A DNA stretch of 64,000 bases. Origin: Alkalispirochaeta americana. GTDB taxonomy: Bacteria; Spirochaetota; Spirochaetia; DSM-27196; Alkalispirochaetaceae. Where the stretch lies: positions 36,963-100,962 of the forward strand of contig NZ_FTMS01000017.1 of assembly GCF_900156105.1 (NCBI RefSeq), in the 5' to 3' direction. Below the pieces are notes generated by a model, which was not told where the DNA came from, searched no databases, and was given only the letters and a program-made list of their open reading frames with translations. This document shows positions 8,488 to 17,044 of the stretch, one piece after another; positions within the stretch are counted from its first letter, which is position 1; every line of letters starts with the position of its first letter. The translations under genes and the position numbers were made by a program.

Positions 8488-9668
8488 GTCCCCGGAAGGA
8501 TTATCGTGACGCACGTGCCTTGCTGCTCCTGCGACCGAATCTGCAAGGCCCCCCCATGGGCCTCGACAACATTTTTTACCACCACCATCCCCAGGCCGGT
8601 TCCTCCGGCAGAACGGGTAAAAAAGGGCTCAAAGACCCGGTCCAGAACGTCGGGGGCCATTCCCACTCCGTTATCCTGAATTTCAAAGGTGACTGACCGC
8701 TCCTGACGAAGAACCCTGATCTGAATCGTTCCTTCCGACGCACAGGCCTTTCGCGCATTGTCGAGGAGGTTCAGAAGAGCCCTCACCATTCTGTGGAAAT
8801 CAACGACGATGGGAACATCCTCCTCAATAACGGTTTCCACCGTTACCCCTGAGGTCCGGAAATACTCTTGCCCGCAGGCGATCGCTTCGGAGATCACCAG
8901 TGAGGGAGCTACCACCGACATATCGAGCCGCACCTCACCGCGGGTATAATCCAGCAGCTCGCCTGCCATGTGGGAAAGCCGCTCCGCTTCCCTGGAGACA
9001 CGGCGGGCAAAGTCACGAACACGATCGGGATTGTCAGCCACGTGTTCCAGCATGGAGGCATAGCCCTTCAGAACAGCTACGGGGTTTCGGATGTCGTGAA
9101 GAATCATATCGGACATTTTCCCCAGGTTGGAAAGGCGCTCATGGTGAAGGATTTCCTGCTGTGCTTTTTCAAGCTGATCGTAGGCGCGGGACAATTCCTG
9201 ATTGCGGTGATTCAGATCAGCCACAAAACTGTCGTTGCTCTCGCGGACGATCGCCGAGAGAGATCGCATGACGGCCAAAGCCAGCCTGGGGAAGCGCTCT
9301 ACCAGGCCCTGAAAGATATCTCGCGAAAGGGAGAGTAATTCTACCGAAGCCCTGGCGACCGCCGTGGCACTGCGAGGGAGACTGTCCACCAGGGCCATCT
9401 CTCCGAAGAACCGGCCAGGCCCGTACTCTGCCAGAAGATTTTCCCCGGAAGAACCGTGGTTCTTCCAGACCTCTACGGACCCGGTCATGACGATGAAGAG
9501 ACAATCTCCCTGCTCTCCTTCACGAAAGATGACAGAACCACCAGAGAAAGATTGCTTCTCGCAGGCCCCCAGGATCTCTTCCAGAAGCTGATCCGACAGA
9601 TTTTGAAAAAAATAGGCCTTCCGCAAAAACTGAAAGGCGTTGCCAAGAAATTCGCCTCTTTCCTGCAA
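8481..9668 (-). CDS. Cyclic-nucleotide-binding sensor histidine kinase
   Basis: A 395-residue soluble kinase. Residues 15-135 form a cNMP-binding domain with a phosphate cassette (FFGEMALVDSLPRSATAVA, Arg99). A short coiled coil follows (150-180), then a HisKA dimerisation helix with phospho-acceptor His191 (ILHDIRNPVAVLKG) and a HATPase domain with N-box LLNLLDNARKA, G1 DNGVGMAPDV and G2 GGTGLGMVVV. No membrane helix or receiver domain is present, so its partner response regulator lies elsewhere. The start is TTG at 9668 with AAGGGGG upstream. A cAMP input is suggested by the class III cyclase at 57.6 kb, but this link is inference. Confidence 0.9.
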   Translation of the reverse strand: MQERGEFLGNAFQFLRKAYFFQNLSDQLLEEILGACEKQSFSGGSVIFREGEQGDCLFIVMTGSVEVWKNHGSSGENLLAEYGPGRFFGEMALVDSLPRSATAVARASVELLSLSRDIFQGLVERFPRLALAVMRSLSAIVRESNDSFVADLNHRNQELSRAYDQLEKAQQEILHHERLSNLGKMSDMILHDIRNPVAVLKGYASMLEHVADNPDRVRDFARRVSREAERLSHMAGELLDYTRGEVRLDMSVVAPSLVISEAIACGQEYFRTSGVTVETVIEEDVPIVVDFHRMVRALLNLLDNARKACASEGTIQIRVLRQERSVTFEIQDNGVGMAPDVLDRVFEPFFTRSAGGTGLGMVVVKNVVEAHGGALQIRSQEQQGTCVTIILPGTY

Positions 9669-9695
9669 ACCAGCCCCCTTAAAAAAGAAATAAAA

Positions 9696-9719
9696 AAAGA
9701 GCCCCCGAGGAGGCTCTTT
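9696..9719 (-). terminator. Rho-independent terminator of the flaA operon
   Basis: AAAGAGCC (9696-9703) and GGCTCTTT (9712-9719) form an 8-bp stem with an 8-base loop. On the minus strand it is followed by a run of seven T's. It sits right after the flaA2 stop codon and ends that operon before the kinase gene begins. Confidence 0.85.
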
Positions 9720-9742
9720 TGCTTGCCATGGCTTACTGGTGC

Positions 9743-10447
9743 TTACCAGTTATCGATCATATCGTCGGGATCCCGACTCTCTTCGGCAAAAAGATCCGTC
9801 ACCGCTCGGAGATCGTCAAAATAAACGTAGTAACTACCGTAGGTCTCGGGAATAAAGGTGTTAACCACCAAACCTCGTATTCTGATTCCTGTCTCGGTGT
9901 TGTAATGAGGATTCCGTTGAACCACCGAGGGAGGAACAGCCACGGTCAGTTGTTTCCAGCCGCTGAAGTTCAGCCTCCCCATGGGCAGGACGTTCACGTT
10001 TCCGAAGTAATCCTCGATAACAATGCTCAGTTCGTGGTTGAAATTACGGCCCACCACCCACACCGAGAGGGTCTTCACGATCCCGGGCACCGCCAGGGGA
10101 CGCACAGGACGCAGAGAGACTGTAGCGGCTCCCCGGCGATAGAAATCGGTCCGAACACCGATCACGTAGTCGTCGACAACCTCGATCCCCGCCTCTACCT
10201 CGCCGGGAATGGGCTCCTTGTCTGCCGGGCCTCCCGCAACACGGCGATGCATGACAACTCCCACATCGGCGGCTACCGAAGGAATCCAGAACCCCGGATC
10301 CTCGAACCGGTCGATCGAAATCTCCTGGAGGTTCTGCTGCGCAGCATCGACGCCAATCCCCGCCGGGTCAGGAAGGGTCTCCTGGGCAGTCACGGCCCAA
10401 ACCAATCCGCACAGCATCACACCAACAAGCAGTTTTGTTTTCTTCAT
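9743..10447 (-). CDS. flaA2: Flagellar filament sheath protein FlaA (second copy, FlaA2-like)
   Basis: A 234-residue exported protein with a cleavable signal peptide ending near AVTAQ. It resembles the FlaA family that coats the FlaB core of spirochaete periplasmic flagella. Shared features with the upstream copy are the DRFEDPGFW-type opening, a middle block VKTLSVWVVGRNFNHELSI, and a C-terminal segment YYVYFDDLRAVTDLF. The gene starts three bases after the flaA1 stop, so the two are co-transcribed and probably co-translated. The protein is acidic at the C-terminus (EESRDPDDMIDNW). Confidence 0.88.
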   Translation of the reverse strand: MKKTKLLVGVMLCGLVWAVTAQETLPDPAGIGVDAAQQNLQEISIDRFEDPGFWIPSVAADVGVVMHRRVAGGPADKEPIPGEVEAGIEVVDDYVIGVRTDFYRRGAATVSLRPVRPLAVPGIVKTLSVWVVGRNFNHELSIVIEDYFGNVNVLPMGRLNFSGWKQLTVAVPPSVVQRNPHYNTETGIRIRGLVVNTFIPETYGSYYVYFDDLRAVTDLFAEESRDPDDMIDNW

Positions 10448-10450
10448 CGC

Positions 10451-11212
10451 TTACATTCCCTCGCCTTCAGCCCACATCTCCCGAACAAAATCAGGATCCC
10501 GGAGATCCTCTCCGTCAAAGGGATCGCGGTACAGGTCAGTTTCCACCTTAATCTCGTCCAGATACACAAAGAAGCCGTTCACCCGCTCCCGGGGACGGGT
10601 CCAGAGCACGATCTTGACCAGCTCCAGCCCCCGAAGGTCCGACGCAAACTCTCCGCCACGGATCTCCGCCATGTACCGTGATTCCTGGGGTATCCAGGTG
10701 GGAATCTCTACGCGAAGGTTTCTCCAGCCCCGGTAGTTGATGTCACCCAGCTTGAGGACATGGACCATGCCTCGATAATCACGAAGGTGGATATCCATGT
10801 AGTAATCAAAGTTGGAACCCCAGACCCACATATCAAGAAAGCGGACCCGGCCGGGAATGGGGATTCCCCGTGGTTCCTGCTCACCATCCTCACCAGGCTC
10901 AACGGGAATGAACTCCAGAAAGTTGTACCCCTGGCGATCAAATGCGGCCTGGACACCCAGAGCACGAAGTTCCCGCCCCTCGGGCTCCCGCCGGTAGAGC
11001 GCTTCGGGAAAGGTTCTGACAAAGGATACCCGAGGGTACCCCTCGGCGATGAACTTTCCAGCCCGTACGATCCAGGGGCTCTCCCCGGGGGTGTCGAAGT
11101 CTTCTATCACAATTGTCTGAAAGTTGGTCGTTGCCTGCTGTTGCGCAAACGATAGTGTGGGCACCAACAGCGCAACGACAAGACTAAAACCGAGCAGGCG
11201 ACCTGTACTCAT
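10451..11212 (-). CDS. flaA1: Flagellar filament outer layer protein FlaA
   Basis: A 253-residue protein with a Sec signal peptide (cleavage near LSFAQQQ). It belongs to the FlaA sheath family, found only in spirochaetes, and is exported to the periplasm by Sec rather than by the flagellar type III route. Core blocks are VIEDFDTPGESPWIVRAG, RFLDMWVWGSNFDYYMDI, LKLGDINYRGWRNLRVEI and FFVYLDEIKVETDLY. It is first in the flaA1-flaA2 pair and is preceded by a near-consensus promoter (11279-11308). A GTAAGGAG site precedes the ATG. Confidence 0.93.
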   Translation of the reverse strand: MSTGRLLGFSLVVALLVPTLSFAQQQATTNFQTIVIEDFDTPGESPWIVRAGKFIAEGYPRVSFVRTFPEALYRREPEGRELRALGVQAAFDRQGYNFLEFIPVEPGEDGEQEPRGIPIPGRVRFLDMWVWGSNFDYYMDIHLRDYRGMVHVLKLGDINYRGWRNLRVEIPTWIPQESRYMAEIRGGEFASDLRGLELVKIVLWTRPRERVNGFFVYLDEIKVETDLYRDPFDGEDLRDPDFVREMWAEGEGM

Positions 11213-11273
11213 GTATCTACTCCTTACCGCATTATCTTGTATCTCACCAGAGGGAAGAGATTTTCACCGTCCT

Positions 11274-11308
11274 AGGGCATTATAGGAATGCCCTCCCTGC
11301 TTTGTCAA
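11274..11308 (-). promoter_or_regulatory. Vegetative-type promoter of the flaA operon with a palindrome over the -10 box
   Basis: Read on the minus strand: TTGACA (11308-11303), 18 bases, TATAAT (11284-11279), both hexamers being exact sigma-70 consensus. The sequence AGGGCATT-N5-AATGCCCT (11274-11294) is a perfect 8+8 inverted repeat covering the -10 box and could be an operator. Transcription would begin near 11272, giving a leader of about 60 bases. Confidence 0.75.
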
Positions 11309-11339
11309 ACAGTCTTGGTATATCAACCAGCCCTTTCGG

Positions 11340-12236
11340 TCAGTATCGGTAAAACACTGCAGGCACGTAAATAATTTCACCGCTTTTTCCCGGAAGTTCC
11401 CTGGAAACCTGCTCCTTCAAGGCCCGCGCCAGGTCCAGCACAATCGCTCCGGCCAGAGGAAGCCCCGCCGTCCTTAACCGCGATGCTGTGGCGCGAAAGA
11501 GACTTTCCGTTACCACCTCGGGGACAGCCAGCCCCTCCCGCAGAAAGGCCTCGGGCAAATGCCGGAGAACCCCTGCGGAATTCGCTCCCCCGAGCACGAG
11601 GAGGCCCGTGACCCCACCTTCATCGGCGTTGTCCGAGTTATCGGAGTTCCCGATTGCCCTGCGGACTATCTCCCCGACTATCCGGGATGCGTCCGTATCC
11701 TCTTCGAGGATCAGCAGGGATTCTCCGGCCAGGAGAGCAAGCGAATCCAGCTCCTGCGGGGACAACGACGACTCCCCCAGGACCACCACCAGCGAGGGAC
11801 CATCACGCCCCTCCTGCAACCAGACCAGAGCATCCCGGAGCGCCTCCTGCCGATCGGGATCGGGAAGGAGCGCAATCCCTTCAGGGGGAACTCCTCCCCG
11901 GGCGCGGAGACCTTCTGTAGCCGATGAGGATTCCAGTGCAGGATTTGAACGGGGGAGGAAAAAAAGAGGGCGCCGCCGGAAGGCGTGAGCCCGGAGTTCT
12001 CCCTTTTCGCCGGGCTCATCTCCCCAGCCAAAATGAACCCGCAGGGTTGTCCCGCTGCGGCGAACCTCCTGATCCAGGTCATCCTGAAGAGGGGTATTCT
12101 CGAACACGGGAGGGACATGGAGGTCGGTCGGAGCACACCCCATGAGGAAGATCGCCTGAGACAGGACCCACAGAATGACCCCTGCCGAAGCAAATTGCCT
12201 AGCCCTTCCTGGGGGCACCGGAGAAGAGTACACCAT
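11340..12236 (-). CDS. Putative lipoprotein of unknown function
   Basis: A 298-residue protein with a hydrophobic N-terminus ending in a lipobox-like LMGC (Cys34). After it come stretches alternating hydrophobic strands and acidic helices (SLVVVLGESSLSPQELD, SLLILEEDTDASRIV, GLLVLGGANSAGVL), similar to a Rossmann-like or periplasmic-binding fold in rhythm, but I cannot assign a family. The start at 12236 has GGAGGGG upstream and lies inside the 3' end of the membrane-protein gene (38-base overlap), so the two form an operon. Confidence 0.7.
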   Translation of the reverse strand: MVYSSPVPPGRARQFASAGVILWVLSQAIFLMGCAPTDLHVPPVFENTPLQDDLDQEVRRSGTTLRVHFGWGDEPGEKGELRAHAFRRRPLFFLPRSNPALESSSATEGLRARGGVPPEGIALLPDPDRQEALRDALVWLQEGRDGPSLVVVLGESSLSPQELDSLALLAGESLLILEEDTDASRIVGEIVRRAIGNSDNSDNADEGGVTGLLVLGGANSAGVLRHLPEAFLREGLAVPEVVTESLFRATASRLRTAGLPLAGAIVLDLARALKEQVSRELPGKSGEIIYVPAVFYRY

Positions 12237-12870
12237 AAAAGACCCCTCCCGTGAGGATCAGTACCAGCAGAAGCAAGGCGAAGGCCTGAAGGGGTCTCAA
12301 CCACTCGAACAAAGCCGCCACCATCGCCGCCGCCGGAAGATAGACGGGAGGAACCGCCCAGAGCCGAAGATCGCCCTCCCGGCCCAGACCAAGAACCAGC
12401 ACGAGAGGCATCACCAAAACGACACCCAGCCGAAGCAGGGGCAGCACCACCAGAGGATAAACAGTCCAGAACCCGTCATGAAGGATCACATCGGTTACCG
12501 CGACCAGGAAGAAAACGGTGGCAAAAAACCCCAGGTACAACAGGTAGCGCTCGCGCTGGGTTTTTTCAGGCACACGATGAACGACGATCCAGGCCGCGGC
12601 CGCCGCCAGACAGGCCCACACCGCATATTCCACAATCAAATGATAGAGGAATAGCCCCCCCAGGCTATACTGATAGGGGATACTCCACTGGACGGCCATC
12701 CGCACCAGAAACATCGCGACAAAGATGAAAATCCCCGGCAACACAGCATAGCGAACCAGGAGATAGCGTAAATCAGCCGACGGGGCATCACCAGGAGAAA
12801 CCCGATCGGCCAGAAGCAGCCCCGCTACAACGGCTGCCAGAGGCGCCGAAAAAAGAAGAAAGGTCACCAT
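12199..12870 (-). CDS. Multi-pass membrane protein of unknown function
   Basis: A 223-residue hydrophobic protein with about seven membrane helices (for example VTFLLFSAPLAAVVAGLLL, YAVLPGIFIFVAMFLV, LYLGFFATVFFLVAVTDVI, LLRLGVVLVMPLVLVLGL, LQAFALLLLVLILTGGVFY). No catalytic motif is recognised. The ATG at 12870 has no clear ribosome site; the frame is open to 12990, which would overlap metX, so the true start is uncertain. It precedes and overlaps a lipoprotein gene, suggesting an envelope pair. Confidence 0.6.
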   Translation of the reverse strand: MVTFLLFSAPLAAVVAGLLLADRVSPGDAPSADLRYLLVRYAVLPGIFIFVAMFLVRMAVQWSIPYQYSLGGLFLYHLIVEYAVWACLAAAAAWIVVHRVPEKTQRERYLLYLGFFATVFFLVAVTDVILHDGFWTVYPLVVLPLLRLGVVLVMPLVLVLGLGREGDLRLWAVPPVYLPAAAMVAALFEWLRPLQAFALLLLVLILTGGVFYGVLFSGAPRKG

Positions 12871-12949
12871 AACAACAGCTACGGTATCATTCCTCTTGCA
12901 TAGAAGACAAGCAAGGAAGTAGGTTCTTACCCGATACGAAGGAGGCACT

Positions 12950-14089
12950 GTGGAACAATCACCCAACGGTCTGGTTGTCCCCCGAACCATTCAACTTGAG
13001 ATTCCCCCCGGAGGATTCCCCCTGGAAAGCGGGAAAACCCTGCCGGAAGTGGTGGTCCAGTACGAGACCTACGGGAAACTGAACGAGAACAGGGACAACA
13101 CAATTCTTCTTCTTCACGCCTTCAGCGGTGACGCCCATGCGGCCGGCCTCCACACCCCCCGGGACCGTCACCCCGGCTGGTGGGACGATATGGTCCGCCC
13201 CGGAGGGGCCTTCGACACGAACAAGTTCTTCGTGATTTGTTCGAACGTCCTGGGAGGGTGCCGTGGCACCACCGGCCCCGGCTCAAAGAACCCCACCACA
13301 GGCATCCCCTGGGCGATGTCCTTTCCCACGGTCACCATCGGGGACATGGTGGAGGTCCAGCGCCAGCTCCTGCGGCAACTGGGTATAGACCGTCTCCACG
13401 CCACAGCAGGAGGATCCATGGGTGGGATGCAGGCCCTGGAATGGGCCATACGCTATCCCGGGATCGCACAGCAAACAATTCTTCTGGCATCCACCCACCG
13501 CCTTGGCGCCCAGGGTATTGCTTTCAACGCCGTGGGGCGCAACGCCATCACCTCGGATCCCAACTGGAACAAGGGGAACTACTACGACGGCCCTCAACCC
13601 TCCCGAGGCCTCGCTATCGCCCGCATGGTGGGCCACATTACCTATCTCTCGTCAGAATCGATGCGCCGGAAGTTTGGCCGCCGGCTTCAGGAAACCCACC
13701 AGGGCGAGGAGAAACACCTCGATCTTCAGGATCAATTTGCCGTGGAGAGCTACCTGGAATACCAGGGAGAAAAGTTCGTGGACCGTTTCGATGCAAACAG
13801 CTACATCTACCTCTCGAAAGCCCTGGACTATTACGATGCCGGGGCCTCCCGGGACGGCCTGGAAGCGGCCCTGGCCCGAACCGACAGCCGGTTCCTCGTC
13901 CTTTCCTACTCTTCGGACTGGCTCTTTCCCACGGATCAATCCAAGGAAATCGTCTATGCCCTGGCCCGGGCGGGAAAGGATGTCTCTTTCAACGAGATTA
14001 ACAGCCCCTACGGCCACGATTCCTTTCTGCTGGAATCACACCTGCAGCGCGATCTCATTAGCGCTTTTCTGGAAGGAGGAACCTCGTGA
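12950..14089 (+). CDS. metX: Homoserine O-acetyltransferase MetX
   Basis: A 379-residue alpha/beta-hydrolase enzyme that activates homoserine for methionine synthesis. The nucleophile elbow GGSMGGMQALEW holds the catalytic Ser. Asp lies in SSDWLFP and His in YGHDSFL. The oxyanion region HAFSGDAHAAG and the NVLGGCRGTTGP block are typical. The start is GTG with AAGGAGG five bases upstream. The 3' end overlaps metW by 4 bases. Acetyl versus succinyl specificity cannot be decided from the motifs alone; MetX/MetW pairs occur with both. Confidence 0.94.
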   Translation: MEQSPNGLVVPRTIQLEIPPGGFPLESGKTLPEVVVQYETYGKLNENRDNTILLLHAFSGDAHAAGLHTPRDRHPGWWDDMVRPGGAFDTNKFFVICSNVLGGCRGTTGPGSKNPTTGIPWAMSFPTVTIGDMVEVQRQLLRQLGIDRLHATAGGSMGGMQALEWAIRYPGIAQQTILLASTHRLGAQGIAFNAVGRNAITSDPNWNKGNYYDGPQPSRGLAIARMVGHITYLSSESMRRKFGRRLQETHQGEEKHLDLQDQFAVESYLEYQGEKFVDRFDANSYIYLSKALDYYDAGASRDGLEAALARTDSRFLVLSYSSDWLFPTDQSKEIVYALARAGKDVSFNEINSPYGHDSFLLESHLQRDLISAFLEGGTS

Positions 14090-14664
14090 GTGTTTTTGAC
14101 CATATAATTGCCATGGTGGAGCCGGGATCGACCGTCCTGGACCTGGGTTGCGACGACGGCACCCTCCTGAAACGTCTGGCCCAGGAGAAGCAGGTGATCG
14201 GCCGCGGCGTCGACATCGACGACCGATCGATCCAGGAGTGCATCCGAAAGGGAATCAGCGTGTTTCACGGTGACCTCGACGAAGGGCTGAAGGACCACCC
14301 TTCGGGAAGTTACGACTACGTCATCCTCAGCCGGACATTGCAGCAAGTCCGTAACCCGGCTCACCTTCTGGAAGAAATCATTCGGGTGGGTCGCCGGGGA
14401 ATCGTGAACTACCCCAACTTTGCCTATCTGCTCAACCGCTTTCAGCTGGGCCTTGGCGGGAGAATGCCCGTGAACCGCAACATTCCTTATAGCTGGCACA
14501 ACACCCCGAACATCCATTTTTTCACCCACAAGGACTTCCGGGAGCTCTGTCGCGAGAAACACATCCGCATCACCAAGGAACTCTTTCTCCACCGGAAAAA
14601 CCCGATACCCCCGCTGTGGCCAAACCTCCTGGCCACTGACGTGTGCTGCCTGATCCAGCGCTGA
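14086..14664 (+). CDS. metW: MetW methyltransferase-fold protein of methionine biosynthesis
   Basis: A 192-residue protein with a SAM-binding motif VLDLGCDDGTLLKRL, followed by FHGDLDEGL and YDYVILSRTLQQV, the standard MetW pattern. In many bacteria MetW is encoded directly after MetX and supports its acyltransferase activity. The GTG start overlaps the metX stop (GTGA), so the two are translationally coupled. Confidence 0.93.
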   Translation: MSVFDHIIAMVEPGSTVLDLGCDDGTLLKRLAQEKQVIGRGVDIDDRSIQECIRKGISVFHGDLDEGLKDHPSGSYDYVILSRTLQQVRNPAHLLEEIIRVGRRGIVNYPNFAYLLNRFQLGLGGRMPVNRNIPYSWHNTPNIHFFTHKDFRELCREKHIRITKELFLHRKNPIPPLWPNLLATDVCCLIQR

Positions 14665-14828
14665 CCAGAAACAAACCCGGACAGCAGGGCAACTGTTTAA
14701 CGCCATCTTCGACGCTTCTTTCACAACCTGGCCAGCTTCTAAAATGCCCCCGGGGACAAGAGAAGCGGAAAAAGTTGAAAGAAGACCGCGAAAGCAGAGA
14801 AATATTCCCCGGACCCCGCTCTAAGGAT

Positions 14829-14857
14829 TTGACTCTTTTCCCGGGCAATGCTATGGT
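14829..14857 (+). promoter_or_regulatory. Promoter of the infC-rpmI-rplT operon
   Basis: TTGACT (14829-14834), 17 bases, TATGGT (14852-14857), about 40 bases before the infC start. Spacing and hexamers fit a sigma-70-type promoter. Bases 14665-14828 contain no gene. Confidence 0.7.
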
Positions 14858-14897
14858 TTCTGACCAGTAATCAAGCATTCACATTGCGGGAGGTATA

Positions 14898-15419
14898 TTG
14901 GCCAAACAAGATTTACGCACCAATGAAGCTATAAAGGTGCGAGAGGTTCGACTGGTAGGAAGCGACGGACAACAGCTAGGCATTGTCCCTACCATTGAGG
15001 CGCTGAAGATGGCGCGAGATCAGGACATCGACCTGGTCGAGGTTGCGCCCCAGGCAAAACCTCCGGTTTGTAAAATACTTGATTATGGAAAGTTCAAGTT
15101 TGAACAGGAGAAAAACGCCCGGGATTCCCGAAAGAAACAGAAGCTCCTGAAACTGAAAGAGGTCAGGATGCAGCCCAAGATCGAAATCCACGATCTTGAG
15201 TTCAAAACCCGACAGATCAAAGAGTTTCTGGAGCAAGGCTCCAAGGTTAAGGTAACAATCCGCTTCCGGGGAAGAGAGCTCGCCCACACCGACCGGGGAA
15301 AACTCGTCCTCGACCGGATTCTCGGCCTGCTCGATACACCCCACGTGGTTGACCGAAGACCGATGATGGAGGGGCGTTTCATGTCGATGATTCTTTCACC
15401 GGGATCCAAGGGTAAATAA
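14898..15419 (+). CDS. infC: Translation initiation factor IF-3
   Basis: A 173-residue IF-3. It has N-domain blocks ([34 protein letters not shown]) and C-domain blocks ([34 protein letters not shown]). It binds the 30S subunit and checks start-codon pairing. The start is TTG at 14898, four bases after GGGAGG. Rare start codons on infC are known to allow autoregulation by IF-3 itself, so this choice may be meaningful. It heads the infC-rpmI-rplT operon. Confidence 0.97.
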   Translation: MAKQDLRTNEAIKVREVRLVGSDGQQLGIVPTIEALKMARDQDIDLVEVAPQAKPPVCKILDYGKFKFEQEKNARDSRKKQKLLKLKEVRMQPKIEIHDLEFKTRQIKEFLEQGSKVKVTIRFRGRELAHTDRGKLVLDRILGLLDTPHVVDRRPMMEGRFMSMILSPGSKGK

Positions 15420-15435
15420 AGATCAGGAGCATCGC

Positions 15436-15633
15436 ATGCCAAAAATGAAAACCCGCCGCGCTGCGGCGAAGCGCTTCTCTCTGACGGGGAGCGGCAAGGT
15501 AAAGTACAAGAAGCAGGGACTGCGCCACATTCTTACCAAGAAGTCAACGAAGCGCAAACGCAATTTGCGCAAAACAGGTATCCTGAGTCCTGCCGAAGAA
15601 AAGCGGGCCCGGGCCCTGCTTGGCAAGGGCTAA
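15436..15633 (+). CDS. rpmI: 50S ribosomal protein L35
   Basis: A 65-residue basic protein with the L35 signature [21 protein letters not shown] and a Lys/Arg-rich middle. It follows infC by 16 bases and precedes rplT, the standard bacterial order. A GATCAGGAG site lies upstream of the ATG. Confidence 0.98.
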   Translation: MPKMKTRRAAAKRFSLTGSGKVKYKKQGLRHILTKKSTKRKRNLRKTGILSPAEEKRARALLGKG

Positions 15634-15679
15634 TCCCGGTTACACCCGAGAGATTTGAGAGAGAAGAGGAAGAAACACC

Positions 15680-16039
15680 ATGCCACGAGCAGTAGACGGA
15701 ACGCGGCGCAAGGATCGTCGCAAGAAGATCACTTCGCAAACAAAAGGTTATTGGGGCCGAAGGAAAAACGCCTTCCGCACCGCCAAGGACGCCCTGTCCA
15801 AATCGCTGGAATACGCCTATCGGGACCGAAAAGCCCGCAAGAGGGACTTCCGTCGCCTCTGGATCACCCGAATCAGTGCAGCCTGCCGGGCCGAGGGCGT
15901 AACCTACTCCCGCTTCATGGAAGGGCTCCGCAAAGCCGACATCCAGATGGACAGAAAAGCCCTCTCAAACCTGGCTGTTGAAGACCGCGACGCTTTTAAC
16001 CAGCTCGTATCCGCCTCTCGCGCTCAGCTCGACGGCTGA
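15680..16039 (+). CDS. rplT: 50S ribosomal protein L20
   Basis: A 119-residue protein with L20 blocks MPRAVDGTRRKDRRKKI, KGYWGRRKNAFRTAKDA, YRDRKARKRDFRRLWITRI and YSRFMEGL. It binds 23S rRNA early in 50S assembly and in some bacteria represses its own operon. The ATG follows AGAGGAAG. Confidence 0.98.
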   Translation: MPRAVDGTRRKDRRKKITSQTKGYWGRRKNAFRTAKDALSKSLEYAYRDRKARKRDFRRLWITRISAACRAEGVTYSRFMEGLRKADIQMDRKALSNLAVEDRDAFNQLVSASRAQLDG

Positions 16040-16073
16040 GCGCGGTCCTTACAGGATAACCGGAAAGGATCCC

Positions 16074-16688
16074 ATGATTAAAATCGAACAGGTTCGCCTC
16101 CTGGAACAACGCGTACAAAAGGTAATCACCCGGGTAGGCGAGTTGCAGGCGGAAAACACGACCCTCCGTGAAGAGCTCCAGACGTATCAAGACCGGATAT
16201 CCGACCTTGAGGCACGCCTTGAAGGGTACGCCTCAAGTCAGGAAGAGATCGAAGCAGGAATCCTCAGCGCCCTTCAACGGCTCGATGAGGTTGAAGACAC
16301 CCTGGGAGAAGAAGGAACGGAAGGTCGCCAGATCGAGGTAGATATACCGTCCGAACCGGAGTCAGTTTCTCAGTCCGGGGAACCCTTGCAAGAGGATGAG
16401 GATCAGGACGAACATCAGGAACTGATGAATGACGGGGCTGACCAGGGCGACACCAATCCGGAAGTTGCCGGGAGTGAAACCGCCGACTCCGAAGCACCCG
16501 GGACCGACCCCCACGAAGCATCCGCATTCCATGGTGATGATCACCACGGTGACTACAACGAAGAGACAAATCGCCACGGCGATGCTCACTCCGAAGAAGA
16601 TCACCGCCAGGAAGGGGATTCCTTCGGTGCCGGACCTGATGAAAGCAGCGATTCTCACCAGACCGGGCCCGAACTGGATATCTTCTGA
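16074..16688 (+). CDS. Coiled-coil protein with acidic, His-rich tail, partner of ZapA
   Basis: A 204-residue protein. Residues 1-90 form a strong coiled coil with heptad leucines (VRLLEQRVQKVITRVGELQ), similar in style to ZapB or cell-division coiled coils. Residues 95-204 are low complexity, dominated by Asp, Glu, Ser and His (for example HGDDHHGDYNEETNRHGD). It begins 35 bases after rplT and ends five bases before zapA, so it probably works with ZapA at the division ring (inference from context). The His/Asp clusters could bind metal but nothing proves it. Confidence 0.75.
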   Translation: MIKIEQVRLLEQRVQKVITRVGELQAENTTLREELQTYQDRISDLEARLEGYASSQEEIEAGILSALQRLDEVEDTLGEEGTEGRQIEVDIPSEPESVSQSGEPLQEDEDQDEHQELMNDGADQGDTNPEVAGSETADSEAPGTDPHEASAFHGDDHHGDYNEETNRHGDAHSEEDHRQEGDSFGAGPDESSDSHQTGPELDIF

Positions 16689-16692
16689 TCAG

Positions 16693-16992
16693 ATGTCCAC
16701 GATGATGAGGATCGACTTGCTGGGAACATCCTTCCAGATACAGTCCGACGAAGAACCGGAGTACCTTGAGGAGATCCTCAGTTACTACCGCGATCGGCTT
16801 CAGGAGATTGAGGAAACGGTTGCTACCCGAGACCCCCTGAAAAAGTCGATCCTCGCGGCCCTGGTCGTGACGGATGAACTATTCCGGAGCCGCTCCGAAG
16901 GGGCGAGCTCCGAAGATGTCGGGGAGATCGAAGAGATCGCCCACCGCCTGCTTCAGTCAATCGACGAGATCCTTCCAGAACCTTCCCCCTGA
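16693..16992 (+). CDS. zapA: Cell division protein ZapA
   Basis: A 99-residue protein. An N-terminal beta segment RIDLLGTSFQIQSDEEPEYL is followed by a helix (EEILSYYRDRLQEIEE) and a hydrophobic helix (ILAALVVTDELFRSRS), the usual ZapA layout. ZapA binds FtsZ and bundles protofilaments at midcell. The ATG at 16693 gives MSTMMRID; the second ATG at 16702 is an alternative. It is coupled to the coiled-coil gene before it. Confidence 0.82.
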   Translation: MSTMMRIDLLGTSFQIQSDEEPEYLEEILSYYRDRLQEIEETVATRDPLKKSILAALVVTDELFRSRSEGASSEDVGEIEEIAHRLLQSIDEILPEPSP

Positions 16993-17044
16993 TCCTGACT
17001 GTTCTACTACCTATCCACCCAACCATTTCAGTTGACATCCCCCC

